Positions 53,851 to 62,892 of a stretch of 64,000 nt of DNA are shown here, one piece after another (the first letter of the stretch is position 1; the number at the start of each line of letters is the position of its first letter). The stretch spans positions 4,030,001 to 4,094,000 of the forward strand of contig NZ_CP025804.1 of assembly GCF_003352085.1 (NCBI RefSeq), in the 5' to 3' direction. This DNA comes from Sulfitobacter sp. SK012. GTDB taxonomy: Bacteria; Pseudomonadota; Alphaproteobacteria; Rhodobacterales; Rhodobacteraceae. The notes below the pieces were generated by a model. It saw nothing but the letters and a program-made list of their open reading frames with translations, did not search any database and was not told where the DNA came from. The translations under genes were made by a program, and so were the position numbers.

Positions 53851-54398
53851 GGCCGGATTGTAATCCCCTTCCAGGGAGTTGCCGCACCAAATTTCGTGTA
53901 AGAAGGCGCGGACCTGAGTACCGATAGGTGGACCAAAACCGAGTAACCGCCATTGGGGCAAATGCAGCGAATGACCGCTCTTGGTCGGTTTTTAGGTCCT
54001 GACCCTAGTTTGAAGGTTTCAATGCACCTATCGGCTATAAGAGCACTGGTTAGTGCGGGAACAGCATGGGAATCTCTCCGTGATGGAAATCACCCGGCAG
54101 ATGCACTCAAGAACAATCGGCATATCTTGGCGTTCCCACAGAAAATAGGAGAACCAGGCAACACCTGATTGCCTGAATTAGCCCTGCCCGAGGCTATATG
54201 TATATATGGCCAGTTTTTTCTCAGGCGACATTTCCCATTCGGATTTTTCCCGTCGCGATTTTCAGGACGGTATCCCACCTCACGGACAGCCAGCGCCGGC
54301 GCATTGATGGGCGTTTCCAGATGGTTCTGACGTCAACCGCAGCCTTGATCCGTTAGTGACCGATGCTGGTCCAAGACCGAATGGCCGACGGTAGCCTC
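53851..54398. other. Intergenic region without recognised genes
   Basis: These 548 nt lie between the YrhK gene and the convergent tetR gene. Short frames occur on both strands, but none has a ribosome site plus a recognisable protein. Nothing repeat-like or RNA-like stood out. Confidence 0.5.
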
Positions 54399-55007
54399 TC
54401 AACTGATCCCCGATAGGTTCATTACCTGTAATCTTTCGTAGCGGCGTGCTGTTTCTTCCACCCTATTCGCAAAATGCTGCGTGTCAGCGCCCATTTGTGC
54501 TTCGACCTGCAATCCTATGACGTCCGTTTGGTATTGACTGGCCAAAGCCTTGGGCTCGCTATTTGACTGCAATTCACCAAGTTGCCTGGCCTTTTCAAAC
54601 CCCTGCACCATGTTCTCAACCATTCGCTTACGGTAATCACGGGCAATCCCAGCGATTTCGGCTGTGTCGTCGGTCGCATTGATGACAGCTTTGATCAGCA
54701 TGCATGGTCTACGAAGTATGTCATCAGCCTGCGATATCCGGCGGATCATTGCGACGAGTCCTGCCAAGGGGGATTGGGCTTCAAGGACATCTTTCTCGAA
54801 GGCGTTCTGACTGTTTTGGAAATATTGCTCCAAAGCCAAAGCGTAGAGATTCTCTTTGCTTTTGAAAGCCGCATAGATGCTCCCCGACCGCATCTTCAAC
54901 GCATCTTCCAGATCCTTGATCGATGTCGCATGAAATCCCCTCTCCCAGAACAGGAAAAGGGCCGCGTTCAAAGCGGCGGCTCTGTCATATGGCTTGGCGT
55001 ATTTCAT
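54399..55007 (-). CDS. TetR/AcrR-family transcriptional regulator
   Basis: The protein has 202 residues. YDRAAALNAALFLFWERGFHATSIKDLEDALKMRSGSIYAAFKSKENLYALALEQYF (about 7-63) is a clear TetR DNA-binding domain of the branch with WxxGF and GSIYxAFxSKxxLY. The ligand domain has a cysteine in RRPCMLIKAVIN. It is divergent from a four-helix membrane protein, with two 20-bp palindromic sites between them, so it almost certainly represses that gene and perhaps itself. Confidence 0.92.
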   Translation of the reverse strand: MKYAKPYDRAAALNAALFLFWERGFHATSIKDLEDALKMRSGSIYAAFKSKENLYALALEQYFQNSQNAFEKDVLEAQSPLAGLVAMIRRISQADDILRRPCMLIKAVINATDDTAEIAGIARDYRKRMVENMVQGFEKARQLGELQSNSEPKALASQYQTDVIGLQVEAQMGADTQHFANRVEETARRYERLQVMNLSGIS

Positions 55008-55059
55008 GGTTTCTTGAACTTAGTGGCTGGAAATACGGATGTCTCGTCGAAACCATCAC

Positions 55060-55103
55060 ATTTGGTTGATCCACCAAATTTATATTTGAGTGATCAACCA
55101 AAT
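55060..55103. promoter_or_regulatory. Two tandem palindromic TetR operators
   Basis: Site 1, ATTTGGTTGATCCACCAAAT (55060-55079), is palindromic except for one symmetric pair. Site 2 (55084-55103) shares its outer ATTTG...CCAAAT and central TGATC core. The sites start 24 bp apart, and the outer 12-bp arms of the whole unit are perfect inverted copies. It lies between the tetR start (55007) and the membrane-protein start (55160). Confidence 0.75.
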
Positions 55104-55159
55104 TATTCTACCTCTCCCCTACCGGCAACAAGATCACGCCAAAATCAAAGAGAGACCCA

Positions 55160-55585
55160 ATGACAAATGACTCCCCCAAACCCGCCTCACTTTTCTCTGA
55201 CATTCTGCAATCGTTCATCTCGCTTCCCAAATGGGTGAAATTCTGGCTGATGTTCATTCTCGGCCCCGTCAACATGGCTTCTATATTCTTCCTCGGAGAA
55301 CCTGGCAGCGGGTTTGTTGTGTTTCTTGTAGTTGCTGGCATGTTGCTCAGCCTGGCTCCCGTCCCCTTCGAGCGCGGCCTGTCAAAAGCAACTGCAATTG
55401 GTCACGTCGTGCCTTGGACCCTGCTGGTTGCATACATCCTGTTTGCACGCCCCGAGGGCAGCGGAAGTTATCAGACCTACCTAACGGTTCTGGCTGTCGT
55501 AAACGCAATCTCACTCGCCTTTGATTATGTAGATTCGCTAAAATGGCTCAAAGGAGATCGCGCGGTTGCCCGTCCGAAAGGGTGA
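55160..55585 (+). CDS. Small integral membrane protein controlled by TetR
   Basis: The protein has 141 residues with about four hydrophobic helices (roughly 27-44, 49-66, 78-95 and 105-122). It starts with a short polar leader and ends with a basic tail (WLKGDRAVARPKG). No family is recognised and no transporter signature is visible. The divergent TetR with tandem operators suggests it is induced by a small molecule, so a tolerance or efflux-accessory role is conceivable but unproven. Confidence 0.75.
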   Translation: MTNDSPKPASLFSDILQSFISLPKWVKFWLMFILGPVNMASIFFLGEPGSGFVVFLVVAGMLLSLAPVPFERGLSKATAIGHVVPWTLLVAYILFARPEGSGSYQTYLTVLAVVNAISLAFDYVDSLKWLKGDRAVARPKG

Positions 55586-55960
55586 CATTTCACACCCCTC
55601 CCAACATAGACTATTCCCGCATCTTAGACCTCTTGGATGCGGGAATTGATTTGGCAAAGCAGCGGACATTCAAGACAGCTCGGTCTATTTCCACTTTGTC
55701 CCGCTTAGCAGACCTTGATGCCGAGAGCAGCCTATGCGTGGTCTACCCAGTCCAGAGTAAACCACAGCTACGCTCACCTCTTGGCTGATTTTGAAACCTG
55801 TATTTTGACGCGAAATTACAGAGTCGCAACCACTCTCCCTAAAAGTGTTCGATCAATTCTTCGCTCCCGCTGAGTTTGAAACAATCCTCGATTTGAGCCC
55901 TAAATGTGCAGAAAACACAGAAAATGACACAATTCAGTCGCGAAATCGGCCGATCCGTCG
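55586..55960. other. Intergenic region after the TetR-controlled gene
   Basis: These 375 nt contain a strong hairpin (55613-55646). Short open frames run across it but have no supporting signals. The remainder shows nothing recognisable. Confidence 0.5.
55613..55646 (+). terminator. Hairpin after the TetR-controlled membrane protein
   Basis: ATTCCCGCATC (55613-55623) and GATGCGGGAAT (55636-55646) form a perfect 11-bp stem with a 12-nt loop, 28 nt after the stop codon. No long U-run follows, but the position suits a terminator. Confidence 0.6.
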
Positions 55961-56494
55961 TTGAAAAAGAAGCTGTTAATACGAGTTTACCGAGAAAGTA
56001 GTTTCGCGATGGAAGTCCAGAAAATGCAAGCAGCGTTCAGTAGCTTTTCGTTAGGCCGAGCTCAGCCATGGGTCGTTCCAGATATTGCGGACGCGTTCCG
56101 GCTTGATCCCTCAGAAGCATTATTCAGCAAAATCGCAATTGCAGATGTTTGGGTCACATTGGGATCGATGCATGGCAATGTTCTGCAGCAGTCGGCAGAG
56201 TTTGAGGTAGGCGATGAATACCGTGTTATCGGGCTACAAAACCGGCTTGCCGCCAATAGCAATGCACCTGATCACCGCGGCGAGCGTATCTCGCCTGTTC
56301 AAGCTGCCTATCTGAAGCGCCTTGCTCGCTCTTGTCCTGTTGAAAAGCTAACGTTCATGAGCCCGTGCGGCGAGACGGTTACCCTGCTGTCGGTCACACC
56401 AGAACGCGGCACACATCGGCCAGCCTATATACTAGCGCCACATAGTTTTTCTCAGGCTTTGACCTATAGTTTGATCGATAAACGCCCCGTCTAA
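55961..56494 (+). CDS. Hypothetical protein, unrecognised
   Basis: The frame from 55961 encodes 177 residues; an internal ATG at 56009 (MEVQKM) is an alternative start giving 161. No family is recognised. The middle has strand-rich EFEVGDEYRVIGLQNRLA and the C-terminus EKLTFMSPCGETVTLLSVTPERGTHRPAYILAPHSFSQALTYSL. It is soluble with no signal peptide. Codon use and the lack of strong flanking signals leave some doubt. It stands alone in the accessory region. Confidence 0.5.
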   Translation: MKKKLLIRVYRESSFAMEVQKMQAAFSSFSLGRAQPWVVPDIADAFRLDPSEALFSKIAIADVWVTLGSMHGNVLQQSAEFEVGDEYRVIGLQNRLAANSNAPDHRGERISPVQAAYLKRLARSCPVEKLTFMSPCGETVTLLSVTPERGTHRPAYILAPHSFSQALTYSLIDKRPV

Positions 56495-56899
56495 CGCGCC
56501 GAGATATCTAGAGGCCGGCAATTGAACTGAGAGCTAGGCATCAAATATCTGGCGAGACGGCTGCGCAGGTTCGCGAAAATTAGGATTATGATGTCTCTCA
56601 AGAAAACTGTTTTCAACATTCAGAGTCTAGAGCACATTGTCTCCTGGTAGTGGCACCGCAGAAAACTGTGCATAAAACATATGTAGCTCATTTGCGGTAT
56701 TCTCAAGTCGCTCGACCACCTTCGCGACAACGCATTTTCAAAACCATTCGCAACCCGAATTCCCACCGTTTCCAAGCTCACCAAGCGAGGTATTTTCAAT
56801 TCTTGGAGCACCCCATTGCTTCGACCGCAAACGAATGCTGGGAATAGAATTTGGAAATCGACTTGATGCCGCAAGCAATTCATTGTCAACTTAAGGTCA
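56495..56899. other. Intergenic region before the unknown membrane protein
   Basis: These 405 nt are AT-rich. Short frames exist on both strands without ribosome sites or recognisable products. Nothing repetitive was found. Confidence 0.5.
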
Positions 56900-58249
56900 A
56901 TGGTGTCGCGCTTAAGGGACGTCAGACAAAGCTTAGCGAGATCTGGTTTGGGCCAACCACTATCCAAGAGAACCCTTATTAAATTGGCGAATAAGATCAG
57001 GGCCGGCGATCGGGTCGATGTGGATCTTGTTGAGCCATTTCTGAGCCATAAGTTTCCCGAAGCGTCCAGCTTTAGTCAGTTTATGCTGAGGGTGGCAGGA
57101 TGGCTAACTTTGTTCTTTGCCTCTGTATTGGTGATTTTTCCTGAGGTAGGCGAATATTTGATTGGAGTTCTTCCGAGTTTCCTTCTCCTGTCTGAACGTG
57201 CGGCCAAAGCATTGGATTATGTTTGGGGACTTGTTGGTAAACCAGTCGGCAAACAGCATCTGATGTACCATATGCCCAACATCATTATTTATGCTTTTGG
57301 AGTGGCCGGTGTTCGGCAATTGTGGCGACGGATCAACAGGGATAACTGGCGCGATCATGTCGAAGACGCCCAGGAAAAGCTAACTAAAGCGATTGCTGCG
57401 GGAACCGGGCGGTTCGCTTTTCCAGATGGTTTTTCATTAATGTTTACGGGCGAAGGCGACCAAGTCGCAAAGAACCTCATTATGGACGACCACACCATTG
57501 GGCCCACATTGTCTTCCAAGCGGCCGCTCCACACAAATCTATGGGGCAAATTTGACAATGCCGAAGGTGACGAAGGCTTCATTCGCGTCTTGGATCAGTT
57601 CAATTCGGAAGATGCGGGCGAATATGTCCTGTTTCCAGTCGTCGACGAGCACCTCTTCCTGCCAGGGTTAGAAGAGTTTGATATTCCTCCTCACCGGGTC
57701 GAAATCGCTGTGAGGCGGATCCGTGAGTACGAAAAACAAAAAGGCTGGGCCCCGAAAAAGACTGTGATCGTGGGTGACAAAGAACAGCAAAGCAAATTTA
57801 TCACAACCTCCAAGGAGGGCGAGGTGCCGTCGCCAAATGACGAAGTCAGCCTGCGAACCATCGCGGCGGAATACGAAAACGTCACCATCGCAGACCCAAC
57901 CGATATTACCCTATCGAGGATTATCGAGATTGCGGAAGGGAGACAAATTCTCTTCCGCGCGTCAGATCACGGGACCAAAAAATACAGCAATGAATTCTAC
58001 CATCGACTTTCCTTGCTCGGGTATGAACCAACAAGCGACGACAAACTTGTCATCGGTTATGACATCACCGACTTGGAAACCGAGCATCAAGTTGTCTCGC
58101 AGAAACACACCGCGTATCTGCCCGTCATTCTGTCACGCGATGTATTTGACCTACTGTCCAAACACTATTTGCGCGACAACACTTACATCTTTGTACCCGC
58201 CTTGGTGAAACAAGAGTTGAAAAGATTGGTCACCGGACCAGACTCCTGA
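56900..58249 (+). CDS. Unrecognised membrane protein with large soluble C-terminal domain
   Basis: The protein has 449 residues. After a basic 60-residue N-terminus come two or three hydrophobic segments: FMLRVAGWLTLFFASVLVIFP (about 61-81), YLIGVLPSFLLL (about 87-98) and IIIYAFGVAGV (about 128-138). Then comes a soluble domain of about 300 residues rich in acidic residues, with strand-helix alternation and a late AYLPVILSRDVFDLLSKHYLRDNTYIFVPALVKQELKRLV. I do not recognise the family or any catalytic motif. The gene is long, continuous and well-formed, so it is real. It neighbours another unknown gene. Confidence 0.7.
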   Translation: MVSRLRDVRQSLARSGLGQPLSKRTLIKLANKIRAGDRVDVDLVEPFLSHKFPEASSFSQFMLRVAGWLTLFFASVLVIFPEVGEYLIGVLPSFLLLSERAAKALDYVWGLVGKPVGKQHLMYHMPNIIIYAFGVAGVRQLWRRINRDNWRDHVEDAQEKLTKAIAAGTGRFAFPDGFSLMFTGEGDQVAKNLIMDDHTIGPTLSSKRPLHTNLWGKFDNAEGDEGFIRVLDQFNSEDAGEYVLFPVVDEHLFLPGLEEFDIPPHRVEIAVRRIREYEKQKGWAPKKTVIVGDKEQQSKFITTSKEGEVPSPNDEVSLRTIAAEYENVTIADPTDITLSRIIEIAEGRQILFRASDHGTKKYSNEFYHRLSLLGYEPTSDDKLVIGYDITDLETEHQVVSQKHTAYLPVILSRDVFDLLSKHYLRDNTYIFVPALVKQELKRLVTGPDS

Positions 58250-58294
58250 AACGCTCATCCCACCCGTTAAAAAGCACTGCATTAGTCCCAAACG

Positions 58295-59443
58295 TTAGCC
58301 TAAGCTACGCAGCAATTCAGGCGATGGGATGCCTGTTGGCTCAAGACCCACACTGCTTTGATAGTCGCTAATCGCTTTCTGGCTCTTGGGGCCAAGCACG
58401 CCGTCAGCGCCATCAGTATCAAACCCTTTGGCCGTCAGACGTTTTTGCAACGCGACCCGGTCATCTTTTGTCAGGCCCGTAGCATCTGGTGGAAAGCTGC
58501 CACGCAGAGGTCCGGCACCACCGATACGGTCCGCCAAATGACCCACGCCAATCGCGTAAGCATCCGAATTGTTGTAGCGCTTAATCGCGCGGAAGTTGCT
58601 GGTGACAGCAAACTTTGGCCCGCCCGCTTGCGGTTGGATCACCGTACCTGCGGGCGCGCTATTTCCAACTTCACCGCCCCAACGGAGACCACGGGTCCAG
58701 CCATTGCGCGCCAAATAAGCCGCTGTTGAAGCCAGAGAGTCTGTGGGGTCATCAGACCAGATATCGCGCCGTCCATCCCCTGTGTAATCGACTGCAAACG
58801 CCTGGTAAGATGTGGGAATAAACTGTGTGTGACCCATTGCCCCAGCCCAGCTGCCCGTCAGCTGCGCCGGAGTAGTATCTCCATTTTGCAATATTTTGAG
58901 CGCAGCGATCAGCTGTTTTTCAAAAAACGCGCCGCGTCGACCATCGAACGCAAGCGTTGATGTTGCTGACACAACGGGCACATCGCCGCGCCGCTCGCCG
59001 AAAAAGCTTTCCAGCCCCCAAATCGCGCAAATGATGGTCGCATCAACACCGTATTTGGCCTCCAGCGCATTCAAGGTGCCACTGTGTCGACCAAAGGCCG
59101 CGCGCCCTTTGCTGATGCGCTCATCGGAGGCGGCGATGGAGAGGTAATCTTCAAGGCTGCGTTTGAATTCCGTTTGGTTTCGGTCGCGTTTTACGCAGCC
59201 GGGCAGATATCCCGTGCCGCGAAATCCGGATGCCAATGTCGCGTCTGATATACCGCTGCTGCCTGCACGTCCGCGAAAACTGGCAACCCAAGCGTCATAG
59301 GCGACGTTTGGTGTAGGTCGAAGATCAGCGGGCAATCCACTGGTACTGCCCGTGGATCGTGGCCCCAAAGTAGAACTGCCGCCGCAAGCGTTCAGTGAAA
59401 TCGCTGCAATGCCAAGTCCGAAATGTCGACGCGTGATGCTCAT
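58295..59443 (-). CDS. Lytic murein transglycosylase, Tat-exported lipoprotein (MltB-like)
   Basis: From ATG 59443 the protein has 382 residues; the frame is open to 59572 but that extension hides the signal. SITRRHFGLGIAAISLNACGG has a twin-arginine motif and the lipobox LNAC. The SLT_2 domain follows: VDATIICAIWGLESFFGERRGD near 145 carries the catalytic glutamate, and GSWAGAMGHTQFIPTSYQAFAVDYTGDGRRDIW is the MltB signature. The C-terminus (about 315-382) is a peptidoglycan-binding domain of the PG_binding_1 type. It cleaves peptidoglycan glycan chains. Confidence 0.93.
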   Translation of the reverse strand: MSITRRHFGLGIAAISLNACGGSSTLGPRSTGSTSGLPADLRPTPNVAYDAWVASFRGRAGSSGISDATLASGFRGTGYLPGCVKRDRNQTEFKRSLEDYLSIAASDERISKGRAAFGRHSGTLNALEAKYGVDATIICAIWGLESFFGERRGDVPVVSATSTLAFDGRRGAFFEKQLIAALKILQNGDTTPAQLTGSWAGAMGHTQFIPTSYQAFAVDYTGDGRRDIWSDDPTDSLASTAAYLARNGWTRGLRWGGEVGNSAPAGTVIQPQAGGPKFAVTSNFRAIKRYNNSDAYAIGVGHLADRIGGAGPLRGSFPPDATGLTKDDRVALQKRLTAKGFDTDGADGVLGPKSQKAISDYQSSVGLEPTGIPSPELLRSLG

Positions 59444-59812
59444 TTTGATGCCCGAACCTTTTTTTGATTTTCCGCATCCTACCGCAATGACCGGCACGCG
59501 CAAATCAGATCGCACCGGGGCTGCGGGGTTTTGCCGAAACATCGAGCCGCCAATTACTCCGGTATTATGCAAGGCCTGCGCGGTCCGTCGAAGCCTAGCC
59601 TTCTTTCAATCCAATGATGGGTTTGAGGCAGCCCTTAAGTAGGAAAGATGTGGTGCCGAAATTTTGTCGAGGCAGTTGACATTGCCCAACCTAGCGAATT
59701 CATTATGTAGAAAAATGATTATGCCATATACCTACTTATTACGTGAGAACCGAGATTGAGGTTTGAAAAACCTATGCATTTTCATACCGTCCCCCACGCT
59801 GATGAGGTCCAA
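59444..59812. other. Divergent promoter region before the hydroxycinnamate operon
   Basis: These 369 nt lie between the transglycosylase start and the crotonase start. TTGACA at 59676-59681 followed by AT-rich DNA could be the operon promoter. A MarR palindrome is expected here but I could not fix one with confidence. Confidence 0.45.
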
Positions 59813-60580
59813 ATGAGCGAACCCATTCTTAAGATCGACGTTGACGGATATGTCGCGACCCTGAAAATGAACCGACCTGCCAAGCGGAATGCCATGTGCG
59901 AAGATCTGCTGATCGCGTTAGACAGCTTTTTCTCAAAACCTCCCAAAGACCTGCGCGTTGTGATCCTGACCGGGATCGCAGGCCATTTTTGTTCAGGGCT
60001 GGACCTGTCTGAGCATGTGCATCGCTCCGCAGAGGATAATCTTTTCCATTCGCGCCACTGGCATAGCGTTATGGAAAAAATCCAGTTTGGCGGCCTGATC
60101 GTGGTCTCCGCGATGTTTGGCGCTGTAATCGGTGGCGGCCTTGAGCTGGCAACGTCGACGCATGTCCGTATCGCTGAACCGTCGACTATTTTTCAACTTC
60201 CTGAGGGGCGGCGCGGTATTTTTGTGGGTGGTGGTGCAACGGCGCGAGTTGGTCGATTGATCGGCCCTGACCGCATGACCGAGATGATGCTTACGGGCCG
60301 TAAGTACGGGGCGGATGAAGGCGTGGCACTTGGATTGGCGCATTACTCTGTCAAAGAAGGTGAGGCGCTTGAGTTGGCCCGAAGCCTCGCAGGCAAAATT
60401 GCCCGAAATGCGCCGATGTCCAACTACCTGATGGTACAGGCGATCGCCCGGATCAACGACATGTCCCAAAGCGATGGCTTGTTTGTGGAATCCTTGGCGA
60501 CGGCCTTGGCACAGACGACACCCGATGCCGAAGAAGGCCTGAGCGCTTTCCTTGAAAAACGCGCCCCTAAATTCCGGTGA
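59813..60580 (+). CDS. Crotonase-family enoyl-CoA hydratase of the hydroxycinnamate operon
   Basis: I choose ATG 59813 with GAGG upstream; in-frame starts further up (59774) lack a site. The product has 255 residues. GIAGHFCSGLDLSEHVH (about 56-72) and MFGAVIGGGLELATSTHVRIAEPSTIFQLPEGRRGIFVGGGAT (about 102-144) give the two oxyanion-hole loops and a catalytic glutamate in PEGRRG. The tail FLEKRAPKFR is standard. With feruloyl-CoA synthase two genes away, it probably hydrates feruloyl- or coumaroyl-CoA. Whether it also performs the retro-aldol cleavage to vanillin is not readable. Confidence 0.88.
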   Translation: MSEPILKIDVDGYVATLKMNRPAKRNAMCEDLLIALDSFFSKPPKDLRVVILTGIAGHFCSGLDLSEHVHRSAEDNLFHSRHWHSVMEKIQFGGLIVVSAMFGAVIGGGLELATSTHVRIAEPSTIFQLPEGRRGIFVGGGATARVGRLIGPDRMTEMMLTGRKYGADEGVALGLAHYSVKEGEALELARSLAGKIARNAPMSNYLMVQAIARINDMSQSDGLFVESLATALAQTTPDAEEGLSAFLEKRAPKFR

Positions 60581-60584
60581 TTTG

Positions 60585-61067
60585 ATGAAGCATCCTGCAC
60601 CAACCCCGCAGCCCGCGACCAGCACCCCACCAGTCAGCGATGAAACCCTGCGAGAGTTTATGGGCTACCATATGAAACGGGCGTTCAATGTGGTGCAGGC
60701 GGACCTGAGCCTGACGTTAAAGCCATTCGGCTTGCGTATGCTGACCTACTCCGCCCTTGTTTTGATCGTCGACAATCCGGGCCTCAGCCAATCGCAACTT
60801 GCTGCCGCGATGGACGTGGAGCGACCCAACCTTGTGGTCATTATCGACGCGCTTGAACAACGCGCCTTGATCATCCGCGAACGGGTGCCGACAGACCGGC
60901 GCGCATATGCGCTGATGGCAACGCTAGCTGGGCGGCAACTTTATGACAAAGCAATTGCCGCAGTTAAGGCACACGAAGAACGCGTCTTTTTGGACATAGA
61001 CAAAGACACCCGCAAAACGGTGATCGCGGCGATGCAGTTGATCCAAAACAGATCTTTTGGGAGCTAG
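60585..61067 (+). CDS. MarR-family regulator of the hydroxycinnamate operon
   Basis: The protein has 160 residues from ATG 60585, 4 nt after the crotonase stop. GLSQSQLAAAMDVERPNLVVIIDALEQRALIIRERVPTDRRAYALMATLAGRQL (about 66-119) contains the winged helix-turn-helix and the DRRxxxL wing. Proteins like FerR, CouR and HcaR in such operons bind hydroxycinnamoyl-CoA and release DNA. Its position between crotonase and synthetase genes supports that model. Confidence 0.92.
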   Translation: MKHPAPTPQPATSTPPVSDETLREFMGYHMKRAFNVVQADLSLTLKPFGLRMLTYSALVLIVDNPGLSQSQLAAAMDVERPNLVVIIDALEQRALIIRERVPTDRRAYALMATLAGRQLYDKAIAAVKAHEERVFLDIDKDTRKTVIAAMQLIQNRSFGS

Positions 61068-61070
61068 AGG

Positions 61071-62882
61071 ATGCGGCGCACGTCTCAATTCCTGCCCCAC
61101 TCGGTGACACGCCATGATCGACCCGATGGCACGATCCTGCTCCGTTCAAATTACGAGATGGGTCCGGTTGTGGAAAAAACCGGTGACTGGTTGCATCATT
61201 GGGCGCAAGCAACGCCTGACGCCGTGTTCATTGCGGAACGCAGCGGCGCGGGGTGGCGCACCGAAAGCTACGGCGCGACGTTACAAAAGGTCCGCGCCAT
61301 AGGGCAGGCCCTGCTGGCAAGGGGCATGGGGCAGGATACACCCATTCTGATCATGTCGGGAAACGGGGTCGATCACGCGCTGCTGAGCCTTGCAGCGCAA
61401 TACATCGGCGTGCCCACGGTCCCGGTGGCCGAGCAATATTCGCTCGTCTCGGCGGCACATGGTCGGTTGCTGCAGGCGGTTGAATTGACCCGCCCCGCGA
61501 TGGCCTATGTGGTTGATGCTGGCCGTTATGCCGAGGCACTCAGTTTGGATGCTTTGGCAAAAGTAGAGATCATCGCCAGCCAACCGGGGATGTCTTCCGC
61601 GACACCGTTCGACGCTCTGATCAAAGGCGATGCAGGCGTTGACGTAGACGCGGCTCATGCTTCTGTGACGCCCCAGACCGTTGCAAAAATTCTGATGACC
61701 TCGGGATCAACCTCAGTTCCCAAGGGGGTGCTGACCACCCATCGCATGATGTGTGCAAACCAAACGCAGCTCGCCGATGCGCTGCCTTTTCTGCGCGAAC
61801 GCCCACCGCGCGTGATGGATTGGTTGCCATGGAACCACGTGTTTGGCGGTTCTCATAATTTCAACATGATGCTGGCGAATGGCGGCGCGCTTTATATTGA
61901 CGATGGTAAGCCGGTCGAAGGCTTGTTTGATCGCACGATCCAGAACCTAGGCATGGTTGCGGGGACCCTATGCTTTAACGTTCCCTTGGGGTTTCAAATG
62001 CTCTTGAACGCACTCCAAAAAGACACAGGGTTGCGTCATAGATTTTTCGAAAACCTAGACCTGATTTTCTATGCGGGCGCGTCGTTGCCGCAGGACGTTT
62101 GGGAGGGGTTTGAGAATATGGCGATGGAAGTGAAAGGCGAGGTGCCCCTCATGACCTCGTCTTGGGGACTGACAGAAACCGCCCCTGCCCTGATGATCCA
62201 ACAAGAGCCGACCGACCGGTCAGGTGTTGTTGGCGTGCCGGCCACGGGCGTCGTGGTGAAGCTGGTTCCGGACGACGAAATGCGATGCGAAGTCCGGGTC
62301 AAAGGCCCCAATGTGATGGAAGGCTACCTGAATGCCCCGGAAAAGACAGCGGAGGCATTTGACGCCGAAGGTTTCTTTATCACGGGCGACGCGATGCGGT
62401 TTGTGGACCCCGAGAACCCAAATAAAGGTCTCAAGTTCGATGGCCGGATGAGCGAAGATTTCAAACTGCTGACGGGTACTTGGGTGCGAGCAGGTCAGTT
62501 GCGGCTTGATATGCTTGCCCGCCTTGCCCCTTTGGCCGCTGATCTGGTGATAACGGGTGCGGATAAGGATCAGATCGGGCTGATGATCTTTCCCAACATC
62601 GCTGAGGTAAAGCGCGCTGGTTTTTCTGCCGTGCAGACAAATGGCGTGCTCTGTGACCCTAATCTGCGAAAAGAAATAGGCGACCGGTTGGTTGGAAACG
62701 CCACCGGATCGAGCAGCTCAACATATGTATCGCGCGCGATTGTGCTGAGCGATCCTGCCTCCATGGCGCTTGGCGAAATGACGGCCAAGGGCAATCTGAA
62801 TTTCAGGACAATACTAACACGCCGCGCGGATCTGTTAACGCGGCTCTATGACAACAACGACCCTGCGGTCGCAAAAATCTAA
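61071..62882 (+). CDS. fcs: Feruloyl-CoA synthase-type AMP ligase
   Basis: The protein has 603 residues, the length of the proteobacterial feruloyl-CoA synthase group, longer than typical acyl-CoA synthetases. Motifs: ILMTSGSTSVPKGVLTTHRMM (about 204-224), DWLPWNHVFGGSHNFNMMLANGG (about 250-272), SSWGLTETAPALM and FITGDAMRF. GLKFDGRMSEDFKLLTGTWV replaces the usual A8 sequence, and the normal C-terminal catalytic lysine region is absent, both marks of this subgroup. It activates ferulate, p-coumarate or caffeate with ATP and CoA. The gene starts 3 nt after marR. Confidence 0.9.
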   Translation: MRRTSQFLPHSVTRHDRPDGTILLRSNYEMGPVVEKTGDWLHHWAQATPDAVFIAERSGAGWRTESYGATLQKVRAIGQALLARGMGQDTPILIMSGNGVDHALLSLAAQYIGVPTVPVAEQYSLVSAAHGRLLQAVELTRPAMAYVVDAGRYAEALSLDALAKVEIIASQPGMSSATPFDALIKGDAGVDVDAAHASVTPQTVAKILMTSGSTSVPKGVLTTHRMMCANQTQLADALPFLRERPPRVMDWLPWNHVFGGSHNFNMMLANGGALYIDDGKPVEGLFDRTIQNLGMVAGTLCFNVPLGFQMLLNALQKDTGLRHRFFENLDLIFYAGASLPQDVWEGFENMAMEVKGEVPLMTSSWGLTETAPALMIQQEPTDRSGVVGVPATGVVVKLVPDDEMRCEVRVKGPNVMEGYLNAPEKTAEAFDAEGFFITGDAMRFVDPENPNKGLKFDGRMSEDFKLLTGTWVRAGQLRLDMLARLAPLAADLVITGADKDQIGLMIFPNIAEVKRAGFSAVQTNGVLCDPNLRKEIGDRLVGNATGSSSSTYVSRAIVLSDPASMALGEMTAKGNLNFRTILTRRADLLTRLYDNNDPAVAKI

Positions 62883-62892
62883 GGAACGCCCT

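Noticed and set aside
55543..55788. 81-codon plus-strand frame after the TetR-controlled gene
   Set aside because: It starts inside the preceding gene and spans a strong hairpin; its product shows no coding character.
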